DNA of 64,000 nt from Planctomycetota bacterium (GCA_021776795.1 JAJFFC010000028.1:62001-126000), one strand, 5' to 3'; shown: positions 33,508-42,773, counted from the stretch's first letter. The notes: a model not told the origin generated them from the sequence alone. Program-made: numbers and translations.

Positions 33508-34943
33508 GCTTCGCCCTCTCGGTGCAGGTGCAAGTAGCGGTCATGACGCGCCGCCAGGGTGCGGCTCCACACCTCCATGTCGCGTTCGCTGGCGCCCTGC
33601 CACGATCCATGGGAAAACTCCAAAGGCCAAACATGCAACGCAAACTGGCTGCCGAGCGCTTCTCGCAGCATGCCGAGGAAATGCAAGAAGCGTTTGTCCG
33701 GGGACTCTCCCGCTTCGACCAAAATCCATAGGCCAGTGGGTGGAGATTTCTGCAGAGCGTTGATCGCTTCTTTCTCCGAAGTCAGGGCGACGCCGGCGGT
33801 GAGGAAGTCTTGTGCATTCAGACCCAGGCGAGCCGTGGGTGCGTCGGCCTGTTGAAGTCCTTGCGCCAAATCCTTGGCCCAAGCTCCCCAAACCAGAAGC
33901 TCACGCCCTGGTTGTGCGTTGGTTTCCGGAAGGGCTTCCACGGCCAGCCGCTCGTCACTGGACGAAGCCTGCGGTAGTGGCAGCGCCCGCTGAAACAAGT
34001 CCTGATAGCCACGGTGCGACCATGAAAGTGCGCGCACCGCACGACGCAATTGCAGGTGGGAGTACAACCACAGCAAAGTCCGGGGCAGCAATCCCCAGAA
34101 CACCAAACTGCCAAACAAGAAAGGCCACCACACGCGGCCATCGATGAAGGGGGCCAAGTATTGGCGGGCAAGTGGGTCCCAACGAGTGTTGGCGATGACC
34201 TCGGGCGCGGGCAAGTTCTCGGGAGCAAGAAGCCAAGCCCAGGGCGCGCTACAAACCTCGACCACAAACTCGAGGAAGGCTTCGTGACCTTGTTCGGTGG
34301 TGGTCGACCAACCAAACTGCAACTCACTAAACCACACTCTGGCGGCAAAGCAAAGCACCATGCCGAGCTGCAAGAAACAGGAGAAAAGCTGGGTTTGCCG
34401 CAGCCACAATTTTTGCTCCATCGGCAAGCTGTGGTGAAAGAAATCGCGGCGCGCGGCTTCCGGCAAATGCTTGGCCGCGCCTTTGCGCGACCACAGTTGA
34501 AGCAAAGACTGCCCAAAGCCGCGCCAAGTGCCGCCGCCGAGGCGGGAGCCGACGAGAAACCCAAGTGTGAGGAGTGTGGTCAGGAAGGGCAGGGCGACCA
34601 AAATCGCGAGTGCTCGCCACAGGTTGATGACCTGACCAGGCGCAGACCACAGCGCGGCTTGGCAGGCCAACGCGCCAAGGACGAAGCCGATCACCAATAG
34701 GCCCACACTGATGGCGCGGTGCAACCCAAGCCAGCGGCGGGCAAAGGAGCTTGGCTGTTGGTCTACCCAAAGCTGGACCAAGCGCTGGCGCAGAGTGGAC
34801 TCTTGCGCCAAACGCTGATGGGCTTGTCGCAGGTCCAGGCCCTCCTGCCCTAAAAATTCCCGGCCCAAGTTTTCGTTGACATCCTGCTGGGCCTCCTGAG
34901 CCAGCTGGGATTCTGCGTCGAAGAACAGGCGAAGACGAGACAT
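33504..34943 (-). CDS. DUF2868 membrane protein
   Basis: 479 residues. A helical cytoplasmic N-terminus (ESQLAQEAQQDVNENLGREF) is followed by two close transmembrane helices near residues 75-130, a basic loop, further helices near 200-215 and 280-305, and a soluble C-terminal domain. The pattern and its coupling to a DUF3482 GTPase match the DUF2868 family, of unknown function. It begins 11 bases after mqnC and is probably in that operon. Confidence 0.8.
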   Translation of the reverse strand: MSRLRLFFDAESQLAQEAQQDVNENLGREFLGQEGLDLRQAHQRLAQESTLRQRLVQLWVDQQPSSFARRWLGLHRAISVGLLVIGFVLGALACQAALWSAPGQVINLWRALAILVALPFLTTLLTLGFLVGSRLGGGTWRGFGQSLLQLWSRKGAAKHLPEAARRDFFHHSLPMEQKLWLRQTQLFSCFLQLGMVLCFAARVWFSELQFGWSTTTEQGHEAFLEFVVEVCSAPWAWLLAPENLPAPEVIANTRWDPLARQYLAPFIDGRVWWPFLFGSLVFWGLLPRTLLWLYSHLQLRRAVRALSWSHRGYQDLFQRALPLPQASSSDERLAVEALPETNAQPGRELLVWGAWAKDLAQGLQQADAPTARLGLNAQDFLTAGVALTSEKEAINALQKSPPTGLWILVEAGESPDKRFLHFLGMLREALGSQFALHVWPLEFSHGSWQGASERDMEVWSRTLAARHDRYLHLHREGEA

Positions 34944-34954
34944 GGGGGCGGCGG

Positions 34955-36121
34955 TTAACTTGCCGCCAGAGTGTGAACACCAGTTGCGCTGGCCCCACTC
35001 GCGGCGCGCTCCTTTTCGCTGACGCTGACGCCGCGTGAATCAATGATTTGGTAGGCCTGATTGCGTTGACGAGGGACGAATCCAGCTTCGCGGATATGGC
35101 GCTCGATGTTTTTAATCTCGACCAGTTCAAAGCAGCCCGCCGCGCTCACCACATTTTCTTCGAGCATCGCAGAACCGAAGTCATTGCAGCCCATGCGCAA
35201 GGCCAGTTGCGCGGCATCGCCACCTTGGGTGACAAAGCTCGCTTGCAGATTGTCGATGTTGTCGAGATAAATCCGCGCCAATGCAGTGGTGCGGAAGTAG
35301 TCGGCGTGGGTCGCCTTGTGCCAGCCTTCGGCGAGGAGCTCCTTGCCCAATGGATTGTCGCCGGGCTGGAAGGTCCAATCGATGAACGCAGTAAAGCCAC
35401 CTGTGCGGTCTTGCAGTCGCCGAATGTGCTCAAAATGCTCGATTCGCTCGGCCGGCGTTTCGACATGACCGAACATCATGGTTGCGGTGGTACGCATGCC
35501 GATGGAATGCGCTTCCTCCATAATCCGCAGCCAATCCTCGGTGGTGGTTTTGCGTGGCGCAATCCGTTCACGCACGCGCTCGACGAGGACTTCGGCGCCG
35601 CCACCAGGCATGGAATCCATGCCAGCTTCTTGCAGTCGCTTGAGGACATCTAAGGAAGACATCTTCGAAACGCGCCCGAGGTGCTCGATTTCACTCGGCG
35701 CCATCGCATGCAGATGCAGCTTGGGCCAACGCGCCTTGAGGTCTTGCATGAGTTCGGAGAACCATTCCACACCCAGGCGCGGGTGGTGGCCGCTTTGCAT
35801 GAGAATCTGCACGCCGCCGACATCGACGGTGTCCTGGACGCGCCGGTAAATCTCTTCTCGCTCCAGCACATAAGCCTTGGAAGTGTCCGCAGGCTTGGCG
35901 TAGAAGGCGCAGAAGCCGCAATCCGTCACGCACACATTGGTGGGATTGAGATTGCGATCGATGATGTAACTCACGATGCCTTCCGGGTGCTTGCGTTGAC
36001 GAATCTCGTCGGCAAGGAAGGCGAGCAAGCCAAGTTCGGCATGCTCAAACAGGAATAAGGCTTCTTCCTGATTGAGGCGTGCGCCATCGAGAATCTTGGC
36101 AGACAGGGCGGATAGCTCCAT
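34955..36121 (-). CDS. mqnC: cyclic dehypoxanthinyl futalosine synthase (radical SAM)
   Basis: 388 residues from ATG 36121. Radical SAM enzyme of the futalosine route to menaquinone, cyclising dehypoxanthine futalosine. The cluster ligands are C64, C68 and C71 in CVTDCGFC. MqnC-type segments are VGGVQILMQSGHHPRLG, and ARIYLDNIDNLQASFVTQGG followed by GCNDFGSAMLEENVVSAAGC. These favour MqnC over MqnE or CofH. The frame is open to 36208, but the TAGAAT 8 bases before 36121 and the overlap with the upstream gene support the short form. No other mqn gene is in the window. Confidence 0.9.
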   Translation of the reverse strand: MELSALSAKILDGARLNQEEALFLFEHAELGLLAFLADEIRQRKHPEGIVSYIIDRNLNPTNVCVTDCGFCAFYAKPADTSKAYVLEREEIYRRVQDTVDVGGVQILMQSGHHPRLGVEWFSELMQDLKARWPKLHLHAMAPSEIEHLGRVSKMSSLDVLKRLQEAGMDSMPGGGAEVLVERVRERIAPRKTTTEDWLRIMEEAHSIGMRTTATMMFGHVETPAERIEHFEHIRRLQDRTGGFTAFIDWTFQPGDNPLGKELLAEGWHKATHADYFRTTALARIYLDNIDNLQASFVTQGGDAAQLALRMGCNDFGSAMLEENVVSAAGCFELVEIKNIERHIREAGFVPRQRNQAYQIIDSRGVSVSEKERAASGASATGVHTLAAS

Positions 36122-36129
36122 ACAGGCCG

Positions 36130-36135
36130 ATTCTA
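36130..36135 (-). promoter_or_regulatory. TAGAAT promoter element for mqnC
   Basis: TAGAAT ends 8 bases before ATG 36121, in the 46-base gap after the small membrane-protein gene. It selects the start and implies a leaderless mqnC-DUF2868-DUF3482 transcript. Confidence 0.6.
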
Positions 36136-36167
36136 CCTGCGCCGACCGGCCAACCAAAGGTTTCGGG

Positions 36168-36668
36168 CTAGGTGCCGTACCAGGGCCAATCCCTCGCCAG
36201 GGCGGCATTGATCAGGAGGAAAATGCCGATGCCCAGGACCAAGGGATCGCGCCAGGTTTTGCCGCTGCGGAATCGCCAATACACGGCCGTGGTCAAGACT
36301 AAAGTTTGCGCGGCCATCAATCCCAAAAACACCGGCGCGTTATCCAGCATGGTGTCTCGTCGATGCCCGGTCCAGTCCTTGACATTCCCCTCAAAGATGG
36401 TGATGACCGATTGGCCAGCAATCAAAACCGGCCAAGAGCCAAACAGAAAAACAGCGAGTTCCGACACATCGTCGAAGCCATGTTGCAACAGGAGCAGGAA
36501 GGGCTGAATGAGTACCACCAAAAGGGCAGGGAAGATGACCCAGCCAAAACTGCGTTGCAGTTGGTAAAACCAACTGTCCTTCTGGTTGCGGAAAAGTCGC
36601 ACCAAGCACCAAATGCTGAAGCCGAGGGGCGTCAGGTAAATCAGTGCAAGGAAAATGTGGTGGATCAA
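36168..36668 (-). CDS. small four-to-five-helix membrane protein of unknown function
   Basis: 166 residues with hydrophobic segments near 4-24, 42-62, 72-90, 110-130 and 140-157. I recognise no family. The start is TTG 36668, which overlaps the AlgH stop as TTGA; no ATG nearby keeps the first helix. It is third in an operon after the membrane-TPR gene and the yqgE/algH gene. Confidence 0.65.
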   Translation of the reverse strand: MIHHIFLALIYLTPLGFSIWCLVRLFRNQKDSWFYQLQRSFGWVIFPALLVVLIQPFLLLLQHGFDDVSELAVFLFGSWPVLIAGQSVITIFEGNVKDWTGHRRDTMLDNAPVFLGLMAAQTLVLTTAVYWRFRSGKTWRDPLVLGIGIFLLINAALARDWPWYGT

Positions 36669-37210
36669 TTCACGGAAGGGTCTTCTGGGAGATCACGCAT
36701 CCAACGGTAGCGCGGATCAATCTTGCCCATCAAGCGTTCCCATTGCAGGCGCCAAGAGGTGGTGAACACCTCTTCCATATCTACGGGAAGAAGGTGCCAA
36801 GCGTTGGCATCGACTTCGGCTTGAAGCTGCCCCGGCGACCAGCCGCTGTAGCCCAGAAACAGCCGAACGCTTTCTTCCTGTTCATGTAAGCGACGCAAGT
36901 CCTCGAGGCCGCCGCCGAAATGCAGGCCAGGAACGACTTCGAGCGCGTCGTCGGGGGCGATGGGAGAGGAGCTGAGCAAGTGCATGCGCTCACTCATGAC
37001 CGGTCCGCCCCACTGCAGGGGAACGCTGCCCTCCTTGAGCCACGGCAACTCGCCCAAGACTTCCTGCAAGGGAATGTCGAGCGGCCGATTCAGGGTCAAG
37101 CCGGTCGTGCCATGCTCATCATGCTCGACCAACAAGACCACCGTGCCTTCAAAGTTAGGGTCTTCCATGGCCGGCACCGAAACCAAGAGCTGGCCGGATT
37201 GGAAACTCAT
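36665..37210 (-). CDS. YqgE/AlgH family protein
   Basis: 181 residues. Typical DUF179 features: GQLLVSVPAMEDPNFEGTVV, HDEHGTTGLTLNRPL, GGPV, FLGYSGWSPGQLQAE and DPRYRWM near the end. AlgH was first named in Pseudomonas as affecting alginate regulation, but the molecular role of the family is unclear. It overlaps the upstream TPR gene (ATGA) and the downstream membrane-protein gene (TTGA). Confidence 0.92.
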   Translation of the reverse strand: MSFQSGQLLVSVPAMEDPNFEGTVVLLVEHDEHGTTGLTLNRPLDIPLQEVLGELPWLKEGSVPLQWGGPVMSERMHLLSSSPIAPDDALEVVPGLHFGGGLEDLRRLHEQEESVRLFLGYSGWSPGQLQAEVDANAWHLLPVDMEEVFTTSWRLQWERLMGKIDPRYRWMRDLPEDPSVN

Positions 37211-39090
37211 GAGCCTTCTTGCATGGCTTGCAAGCCCTGCAATGTGGTGGCCACGTCTTGACTGCGTGGGTGATCGGGATAGCGTTGTTGGAAGGCCTGC
37301 AACATGCCGATGGCTTCCTCAACGCGGTTGGTCGCGACGTTAATCGAAAGCAACAGCATGAGAGCATTTAGATCCTGTGGCATCTGCTCATAGGCCGCCA
37401 GGGCGGGGCCATAAGCCTCTAGATAACGCCCCATTTGCGCCAAGGCATTGGCTTTACCGGTGCGTGCGTTTTGCAGTCCCGGCTTCTGCGCCAACGCATT
37501 GTCGAAGGCTTCCAGCGCCTCAAGGAAGGCGGCGTCAGCCAAAGTGGGCTGTTCTAGAGCGAACATCTTCAAGCCCTCTTGTGCTTTGCAATTGCCGACG
37601 CCCAAGTAGCCAAGCGGACTGAACTTGTAGTGATTCACCGTACGCTGGTAGACCGTGAGCGCGTTTTCAAAATCACCTTCTAAATACAGGGCATCGGCCA
37701 GGCCGAGGTTGCCCTTTTCTCGTTCGACCGAAGTCACCAAGACTTCGTCGGGGGAAATTTCAAGGCTTTGCTCGTAAGCCTGGAGGGCGCGTTCGGTGTG
37801 CATGCTCCGGGTCAGCGGATCGTTGGTCTGGCTAGCCAGTTCCAACTGCAAGCGCCCATATTCAATATGCCCGGTCACGCCGAGTGGACTGCTCTTGCGC
37901 GCCCAAGTGAACAGGGAGTCTTCGTTTTGCCACGGCTTTTGTCCTTGGTATGCAGAAAAAGCATTCCCGGCAAACAGACCAAGGAAAGCAAAGGCGGCCA
38001 GCGACTTCCAAGGCAAGCGGTGCAACCACAAAGTCAGGGCCACCGCAAAGCCGATGCTTGGCAAGTACAAGAAGCGCTCTTCGAAGGGGTATTGGCCCAA
38101 TGCTTTGGTGTTCATCACCGGGAGCAAACCAAAGAACAAGAACACAGCTCCAAGCCAGGGCAATATCTTGGCAATCGAGGCATTGCGCTGGCGCCAAAGC
38201 CCGACCAGGCTCCAACCGAACACGCCCACGCCGAGCAATGCCCAGCCCCAACGAGCTGGATGTTGCCAATCAAGGTCTAGGCGCAGGGATTCAAAAATCG
38301 GGTGGGGCCAAGGCCACACTAAATGTGCGAGATATTGCCCAAGGAGACTCAGCGAGAGGACCAATTGGTCGAGCCCGACTAATCCATGTTGGGTGGTCTC
38401 GCGATCGAAACCGGCCGCGGCGCTGTCGAAGGCATTGACCCGCAAGAGGTACCAAATGCCGCCTGCGCTAAGCAGTGGCAGCAAGGCTTTGCGCTGGCGG
38501 AACAGGGCGATCATGCCCAAGAACAGGGCTGCACTAATCGCCGATTCTTTTGCCAGGAGCGCCAGCAATAGGAGGGCGCCACAACTCCAAAAGCGGGAGC
38601 GGGCGAAGGCCAGCATGGCGAACAAGCTGGCCAAGGTGGCGAAGAGGTCCGGAATGGCGGAAATCCACGCCACGGCTTCGACATGGGCGCCGAGTAGGGC
38701 GAATAGCAAACCGCCGAGCATTCCTGCATGGGGACTGGCGCCCAATTGCCACATGAGGCGCGTCAGCAGGACCGCGCAGCCGGCATGAAGCAAGATGCCG
38801 AACAACTGGAAGGGCCACGGCTGGCCGCCGCCCAACTGCCACAGCGTGCCGAAGCTGACGGCCGCCATCGGCCGGTAGAAGCCGCTGGAGTTACGATCGG
38901 GGTCGACCAGCTGCCAGAACGGGGTGGTGAAGCCTTTGCCGAGCACCTCCCATTCCTGCATCTGCGGATTCAGCGACAGCAGGGCGCGGTCGTCATAGAC
39001 GAAATCTCCGCGCAGAGTCGGCAGGAACAGCACGATGGCGGCGAGAGCCGGCCATAGCAGCAGGAGGCGGTGGGAGCGGTGGGCGTCCAC
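37207..39090 (-). CDS. polytopic membrane protein with C-terminal TPR repeats (TMTC/PMT-like layout)
   Basis: 627 residues from GTG 39090. The first loop contains FLPTLRGDFVYDDRALL, the Asp-rich motif near the end of helix 1 that is common in GT-C glycosyltransferases and TMTC proteins. About ten helices run to residue 400, then TPR units (AYEQSLEISPDEVLVTSVER, ADALYLEGDFENALTVYQR, ARTGKANALAQMGRYLEAY). It may be a lipid-linked mannosyltransferase-like enzyme; substrate unknown. The open frame reaches 39426, but that part is antisense to ddl and unrelated to the family, and TATTCT lies 8 bases before 39090. Confidence 0.75.
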   Translation of the reverse strand: MDAHRSHRLLLLWPALAAIVLFLPTLRGDFVYDDRALLSLNPQMQEWEVLGKGFTTPFWQLVDPDRNSSGFYRPMAAVSFGTLWQLGGGQPWPFQLFGILLHAGCAVLLTRLMWQLGASPHAGMLGGLLFALLGAHVEAVAWISAIPDLFATLASLFAMLAFARSRFWSCGALLLLALLAKESAISAALFLGMIALFRQRKALLPLLSAGGIWYLLRVNAFDSAAAGFDRETTQHGLVGLDQLVLSLSLLGQYLAHLVWPWPHPIFESLRLDLDWQHPARWGWALLGVGVFGWSLVGLWRQRNASIAKILPWLGAVFLFFGLLPVMNTKALGQYPFEERFLYLPSIGFAVALTLWLHRLPWKSLAAFAFLGLFAGNAFSAYQGQKPWQNEDSLFTWARKSSPLGVTGHIEYGRLQLELASQTNDPLTRSMHTERALQAYEQSLEISPDEVLVTSVEREKGNLGLADALYLEGDFENALTVYQRTVNHYKFSPLGYLGVGNCKAQEGLKMFALEQPTLADAAFLEALEAFDNALAQKPGLQNARTGKANALAQMGRYLEAYGPALAAYEQMPQDLNALMLLLSINVATNRVEEAIGMLQAFQQRYPDHPRSQDVATTLQGLQAMQEGS

Positions 39091-39098
39091 GAAGGTGC

Positions 39099-39104
39099 AG
39101 AATA
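39099..39104 (-). promoter_or_regulatory. TATTCT element before the membrane-TPR gene
   Basis: TATTCT ends 8 bases before GTG 39090, matching the TANNNT leaderless geometry. Confidence 0.45.
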
Positions 39105-39147
39105 AGGGAGAGGCGGCTTCCAGGGTGAAAACTGCGCGCTTACGCCC

Positions 39148-39153
39148 TAGTCT
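39148..39153 (+). promoter_or_regulatory. TAGTCT element before ddl
   Basis: TAGTCT is 6 bases before GTG 39160, divergent from the TPR-gene element 43 bases away. Confidence 0.45.
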
Positions 39154-39159
39154 AGAGGA

Positions 39160-40251
39160 GTGCCTGCCTCCGCCACACCCCTGACCGTGGCCGTGCTCTT
39201 CGGCGGCAAGTCTGCCGAGCACGACATTTCTCTGCGTTCCGCGCGTGCAATTGTCGATCATCTCGATCGCGAGCGTTACCGCATCCGCCTTGTGGGCATC
39301 ACGCGCGAGGGTGGTTTCCTTTCCGAGGAAGCCTCGGCGCGTTTGTTGGCCGGAGAAGATGCCGGCGAACAGGGTGGTGCGCCCGCCTTGCCAGAAGACA
39401 CCGACGTCGTGTTCCCCGTGCTCCATGGTCCGGGCGGCGAAGACGGCACGCTGCAGGGCTGGCTCGAGTTATTGGATATTCCTTTCGTCGGAAGTTCCTG
39501 CACTGGTTCCGCACTGGCCATGGACAAGAGTTTGGCCAAGCATGTGTTGCGTAGTGCCGATGTCCCGGTCTTGCCGTGGGTCGAAGTGCGTCGCGCTTGC
39601 TTCGAAGCGGACCCGAAAGCTTGCTTGGCCGAGGTGCTGCGTGAACGCCCAGTGCCCCTGTTCGTTAAGCCAACCTGCCTTGGTTCATCCGTTGGTATTT
39701 CGATGGTCAGCAAGGAAGAGGATCTTGGTCCAGCATTGGCCGAAGCTTTCCGCTTTGGTGAGGAAGTCATTGTCGAGCCTGCCATCGATGCGCGTGAGCT
39801 CGAAGTCGCTGTGCTCGACGGCACACCCTTGCAATCCTCCCAACCCGGTGAAATTCGAATTGAAGGTTGGTACGACTACGACAACAAGTACCTCAACGAT
39901 GACGCCGAGCTTTTTGTTCCGGCGCAAGATCTGCCGCAGCGAATGGCCGATGCCATGCGCGAGTTCGCGCAAATCGCCTTCCGCTCCCTGCGTCTGGCCG
40001 GCTTAGCGCGCATCGACTTCTTGCTCGATCGCCAGGCGGGCCGCTTCTATCTCAATGAGGTCAACACCATGCCTGGCTTTACCACGATTTCGATGTACCC
40101 GAAGTTAATGGAAGCGAGTGGCGTTCCTTTTAAGGAACTGTGCCATCGACTGATTGCCCTAGCGATGGCGCGTGGCGACCGTCCGGCAAAGCCCAAGGCT
40201 CCGGCGCAGACTTCAGAACGCCTGCTTGAGGCAGAACACGGATCCGCCTGA
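39160..40251 (+). CDS. ddl: D-alanine--D-alanine ligase
   Basis: 363-residue ATP-grasp ligase joining two D-Ala for peptidoglycan precursors. Motifs: AVLFGGKSAEHDISLRSA, FVKPTCLGSSVGISMV (ATP loop), and FYLNEVNTMPGFT (metal-binding Glu/Asn). A serine-containing omega loop fits D-Ala rather than D-lactate, though the acceptor residue was not checked by alignment. The start is GTG. The 3' end overlaps the convergent dimethylargininase-like gene by 39 bases. Its presence indicates a peptidoglycan wall, consistent with modern views of Planctomycetota. Confidence 0.95.
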   Translation: MPASATPLTVAVLFGGKSAEHDISLRSARAIVDHLDRERYRIRLVGITREGGFLSEEASARLLAGEDAGEQGGAPALPEDTDVVFPVLHGPGGEDGTLQGWLELLDIPFVGSSCTGSALAMDKSLAKHVLRSADVPVLPWVEVRRACFEADPKACLAEVLRERPVPLFVKPTCLGSSVGISMVSKEEDLGPALAEAFRFGEEVIVEPAIDARELEVAVLDGTPLQSSQPGEIRIEGWYDYDNKYLNDDAELFVPAQDLPQRMADAMREFAQIAFRSLRLAGLARIDFLLDRQAGRFYLNEVNTMPGFTTISMYPKLMEASGVPFKELCHRLIALAMARGDRPAKPKAPAQTSERLLEAEHGSA

Positions 40252-41052
40252 CTTGCGAAACTCGCTGGTTTCCACACCGACCGGCGTGAAACCATGCTGA
40301 TGGAGCCAGTCCTCGACGCGAGGAAGGCCGGATTGCAGGAATACATGCTTGCCATCGGGGCACCAAGCATTGCCGGCGAAAGCCATGGCTTCTTCTTCGC
40401 TGAGTAGGAAGGCTTTGGGGAAATGACGCTGCACTTGGTCGAGGTCGCCATGAAGGAAGGCGTGGGGGACCACCAAAGCGTGTTGCTTGTCGAGAATCGC
40501 TAAGGCCGTATCCAGGTGATAAAAACGCGGGTCGCGTAATTCATAGGCCGTGAATTGCCAATCCGGCCGACGTCGTGCCAAGTGACTCCAAGCTGCCCCT
40601 TGCGACCGCGGGCTGATGCCAACATGAAGTTGCGCGGTATCTGGTTGGCGCAACAGGTCGCCATGACCTTCGACAGTGCCGACGTCTTCTGGAAACTCAT
40701 GCAAGGCGAATCCGCGGTCGCGGAAAAAGTTGGCGTGGAGCCCGACTTCGCCACGGCGCGAACGGTGAGCCATGCGTGAAAGCCAGACTTCGGATTCGTC
40801 ACTGCCCGGGGTGGGCGGCAGGATCATGCTCGGGTTCGCCGTGAACACCAAATCCGGAAGATCCGGAGAAGCCGCCAGAACATGGCACTCTTGGCCGGCC
40901 TGTTGGAAAGCGGCTAACAGGTCTTCCCATTGGTCGCGCGCCGCTTCAGGGTTAATCTGCTGCAGGCCGCCCTCGGCGGCGCGCATATGCGGGTTCTGCG
41001 CTGCCGCCACGGCGAAAGCCGCGGGATCGGCAAGCAGAACTTGGGTGGTCAT
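40213..41052 (-). CDS. dimethylargininase/arginine-deiminase-like hydrolase
   Basis: 279 residues of the guanidino-group-modifying (pentein) superfamily: DLVFTANPSMI (substrate-guanidine Asp region), GTVEGHGDLL, RFYHLDTAL with the catalytic His, and KSGGSVFCLKQ with the catalytic Cys near the C-terminus. It should act on free arginine or methylarginines; DDAH and arginine dihydrolase-like activities cannot be separated by eye. It begins 3 bases after the last ABC permease gene, so it is the distal gene of the exporter operon. Confidence 0.85.
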   Translation of the reverse strand: MTTQVLLADPAAFAVAAAQNPHMRAAEGGLQQINPEAARDQWEDLLAAFQQAGQECHVLAASPDLPDLVFTANPSMILPPTPGSDESEVWLSRMAHRSRRGEVGLHANFFRDRGFALHEFPEDVGTVEGHGDLLRQPDTAQLHVGISPRSQGAAWSHLARRRPDWQFTAYELRDPRFYHLDTALAILDKQHALVVPHAFLHGDLDQVQRHFPKAFLLSEEEAMAFAGNAWCPDGKHVFLQSGLPRVEDWLHQHGFTPVGVETSEFRKSGGSVFCLKQAF

Positions 41053-41055
41053 GAC

Positions 41056-41844
41056 CTACAGAATGTCGCGCTGGCGGGCCGCGAAGGCAGCTAACAGTAG
41101 GGAAACCGTCATGACCAGGCCGAGCCCCATCAGGGAAACAAACACGGTGGGTGGGTTTTCTACTGGGGGGAACATGCCGGTCCAGATTTCGGTGATGCCA
41201 CACCATTCTCGCGCCAGGCCAAACAGGTAATAGTGCAGGGACCACATTTGGCCGTCGCCAGGAAGGGTGCCAAACAAAACGCCCCAGATGAACAAGGCGA
41301 AGAAGGACCACAGGATGGGTTTCTTCGACCACACGCCAAACAAAAGGCACAAAGCGCCATAGGCCAGTGAGGCGAGCACCAAAACGCCAAACAATCCGCC
41401 CACGGTTTGCATCCAAACCTCAGTTAAGTTGGTCATGGTTTCCGTGTCAGCCGCTTGATCCACTGCCATGCACATGGCAGCCGGGACCAATACCGCAGCG
41501 AGGAATGCTGGAATCGTGGCCAGCCAGCCGCCTAGGAACAAGCCCAGTAAGGGTTGCCAGCGGGGGACTGGTCGCGTGAAGAAGTAGCCAATGGCCCCTT
41601 TGCTATACAACTCTTGTAGAACCGGCAGCATCACAAACATGGTGACGAAGGGCAAGACGAAGTACAGCGATACCGGGACTAAGAATCTGCGGTAGAGGTT
41701 CAACGGGTCCGGGTTGTGGCCAAAAGTGAGCCCTAGGAGGAGAACTAAGCTCGGCAGAAGAGCAATCGCGAGCGGTGCGAGCAAGCGCAAGCCGCGCACG
41801 CGTTGGCGCCAAGCAAAGGCGGTGACCGTCATGACGCCATTCAT
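41056..41844 (-). CDS. ABC-2 type exporter permease (system 2)
   Basis: 262 residues with about six helices, beginning TAFAWRQRVRGLRLLAPLA and containing an extracytoplasmic-facing start of helix 2 (PLNLYRRFLVPVSLYFVLPF). The segment KGAIGYFFTRPVPRWQPLLG resembles the conserved coupling motif of ABC-2 permeases. It is paired with the ATPase gene immediately upstream (ATGA overlap). Substrate unknown. Confidence 0.85.
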   Translation of the reverse strand: MNGVMTVTAFAWRQRVRGLRLLAPLAIALLPSLVLLLGLTFGHNPDPLNLYRRFLVPVSLYFVLPFVTMFVMLPVLQELYSKGAIGYFFTRPVPRWQPLLGLFLGGWLATIPAFLAAVLVPAAMCMAVDQAADTETMTNLTEVWMQTVGGLFGVLVLASLAYGALCLLFGVWSKKPILWSFFALFIWGVLFGTLPGDGQMWSLHYYLFGLAREWCGITEIWTGMFPPVENPPTVFVSLMGLGLVMTVSLLLAAFAARQRDIL

Positions 41845-42773
41845 CGGGCAGAACCTCCGACCAGCATGTCATAAACCGCGTCCAGTTTTTGGTCGTCTGT
41901 TTCCAAGGTTTCAATCTGACCATCGGCACCAACTTGCTGCAGTTCGAGCAATAGCTTGGTCAAGTCACGGGTATCGAGGTGAAGGCAATCATCGCCTTCC
42001 ATGGTGAGTCCGCTCAGCCGATCCTCACTGAGGAGCTTGGCTGCAATCTGGGTCAGGCCCTTCCCGCGAATGGTGGCGCGGCGAGGTTTCTGTTCGATTA
42101 AGTTGCGGATGTCCGAAAGCTGGCCTTCGGCAAGCAAGCGACCATGGTGCAGCATGATGAGGTGGTCGGTAATCGCGTCGACTTCATGCAGAACATGGCT
42201 CGCGAGCAAGACGGTGCGCTCGGTATTGCTGTACTCACGTACCAAATCTAAAGTTTGGCGGCGTGAAGGTGGATCCATGCCGTTGAGTGGCTCATCCAGA
42301 AGAAGCAAGGGCGGCTCGAACAGAATCGCTTGCGCCACCTTAATCCTTTGGCGCATACCCTTGGACATCTCACGCAGGCGCACATTCGCCTTCGGCGTCA
42401 TGCCGATGCGATCGAGTGCCTTGTCGACGCGGTCTCGGGCACTGGCTCCACTCTCTCCACCCAGCTTGGCCAAGAGCAATAGAAAATCGCAGGCGCGTTC
42501 ATTCTCGAAGTGGATGTCCTCGCCAGGGGCATGCCCCAGAACGCGGAAGCTCTTGAAGTGGCCAGGCGTCATGCGCTCGCCAAAAATCTCGACATAACCA
42601 CGCGAGGCGTGAATCTGTCCAGTCAATAGGCGCATCAGGGTGCTCTTGCCGGAGCCGTTGGGTCCGAGCAAGCCCACGACGCCGTGTTGAATGGTGACAT
42701 CGAGTCCAGCAAGGCCTTGAACCTCGCCATACCAACGCGACAAACCAACAGTCTTGATTGCGGGAGCGCTCAT
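41841..42773 (-). CDS. ABC exporter ATPase (system 2)
   Basis: 310 residues. Walker A GLLGPNGSGKSTLMRLL, the signature LREMSKGMRQR typical of CcmA/NatA-type exporters, Walker B LLLLDEPLNGMD, and H-loop ASHVLHEVD. A C-terminal extension of about 90 residues follows the cassette. It drives the permease at 41056 and is overlapped by both neighbours. Confidence 0.95.
   Translation of the reverse strand: MSAPAIKTVGLSRWYGEVQGLAGLDVTIQHGVVGLLGPNGSGKSTLMRLLTGQIHASRGYVEIFGERMTPGHFKSFRVLGHAPGEDIHFENERACDFLLLLAKLGGESGASARDRVDKALDRIGMTPKANVRLREMSKGMRQRIKVAQAILFEPPLLLLDEPLNGMDPPSRRQTLDLVREYSNTERTVLLASHVLHEVDAITDHLIMLHHGRLLAEGQLSDIRNLIEQKPRRATIRGKGLTQIAAKLLSEDRLSGLTMEGDDCLHLDTRDLTKLLLELQQVGADGQIETLETDDQKLDAVYDMLVGGSAR

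Noticed and set aside
34955..36121. Assignment of the radical SAM enzyme as MqnE or CofH
   Set aside because: The segments around the CxxxCxxC cluster and the C-terminal GCNDFGSAMLEENV motif fit MqnC better.
37796..38788. 330-residue plus-strand frame
   Set aside because: Antisense of the membrane-TPR gene; Arg/Lys/Pro-rich shadow translation with no recognisable domain.
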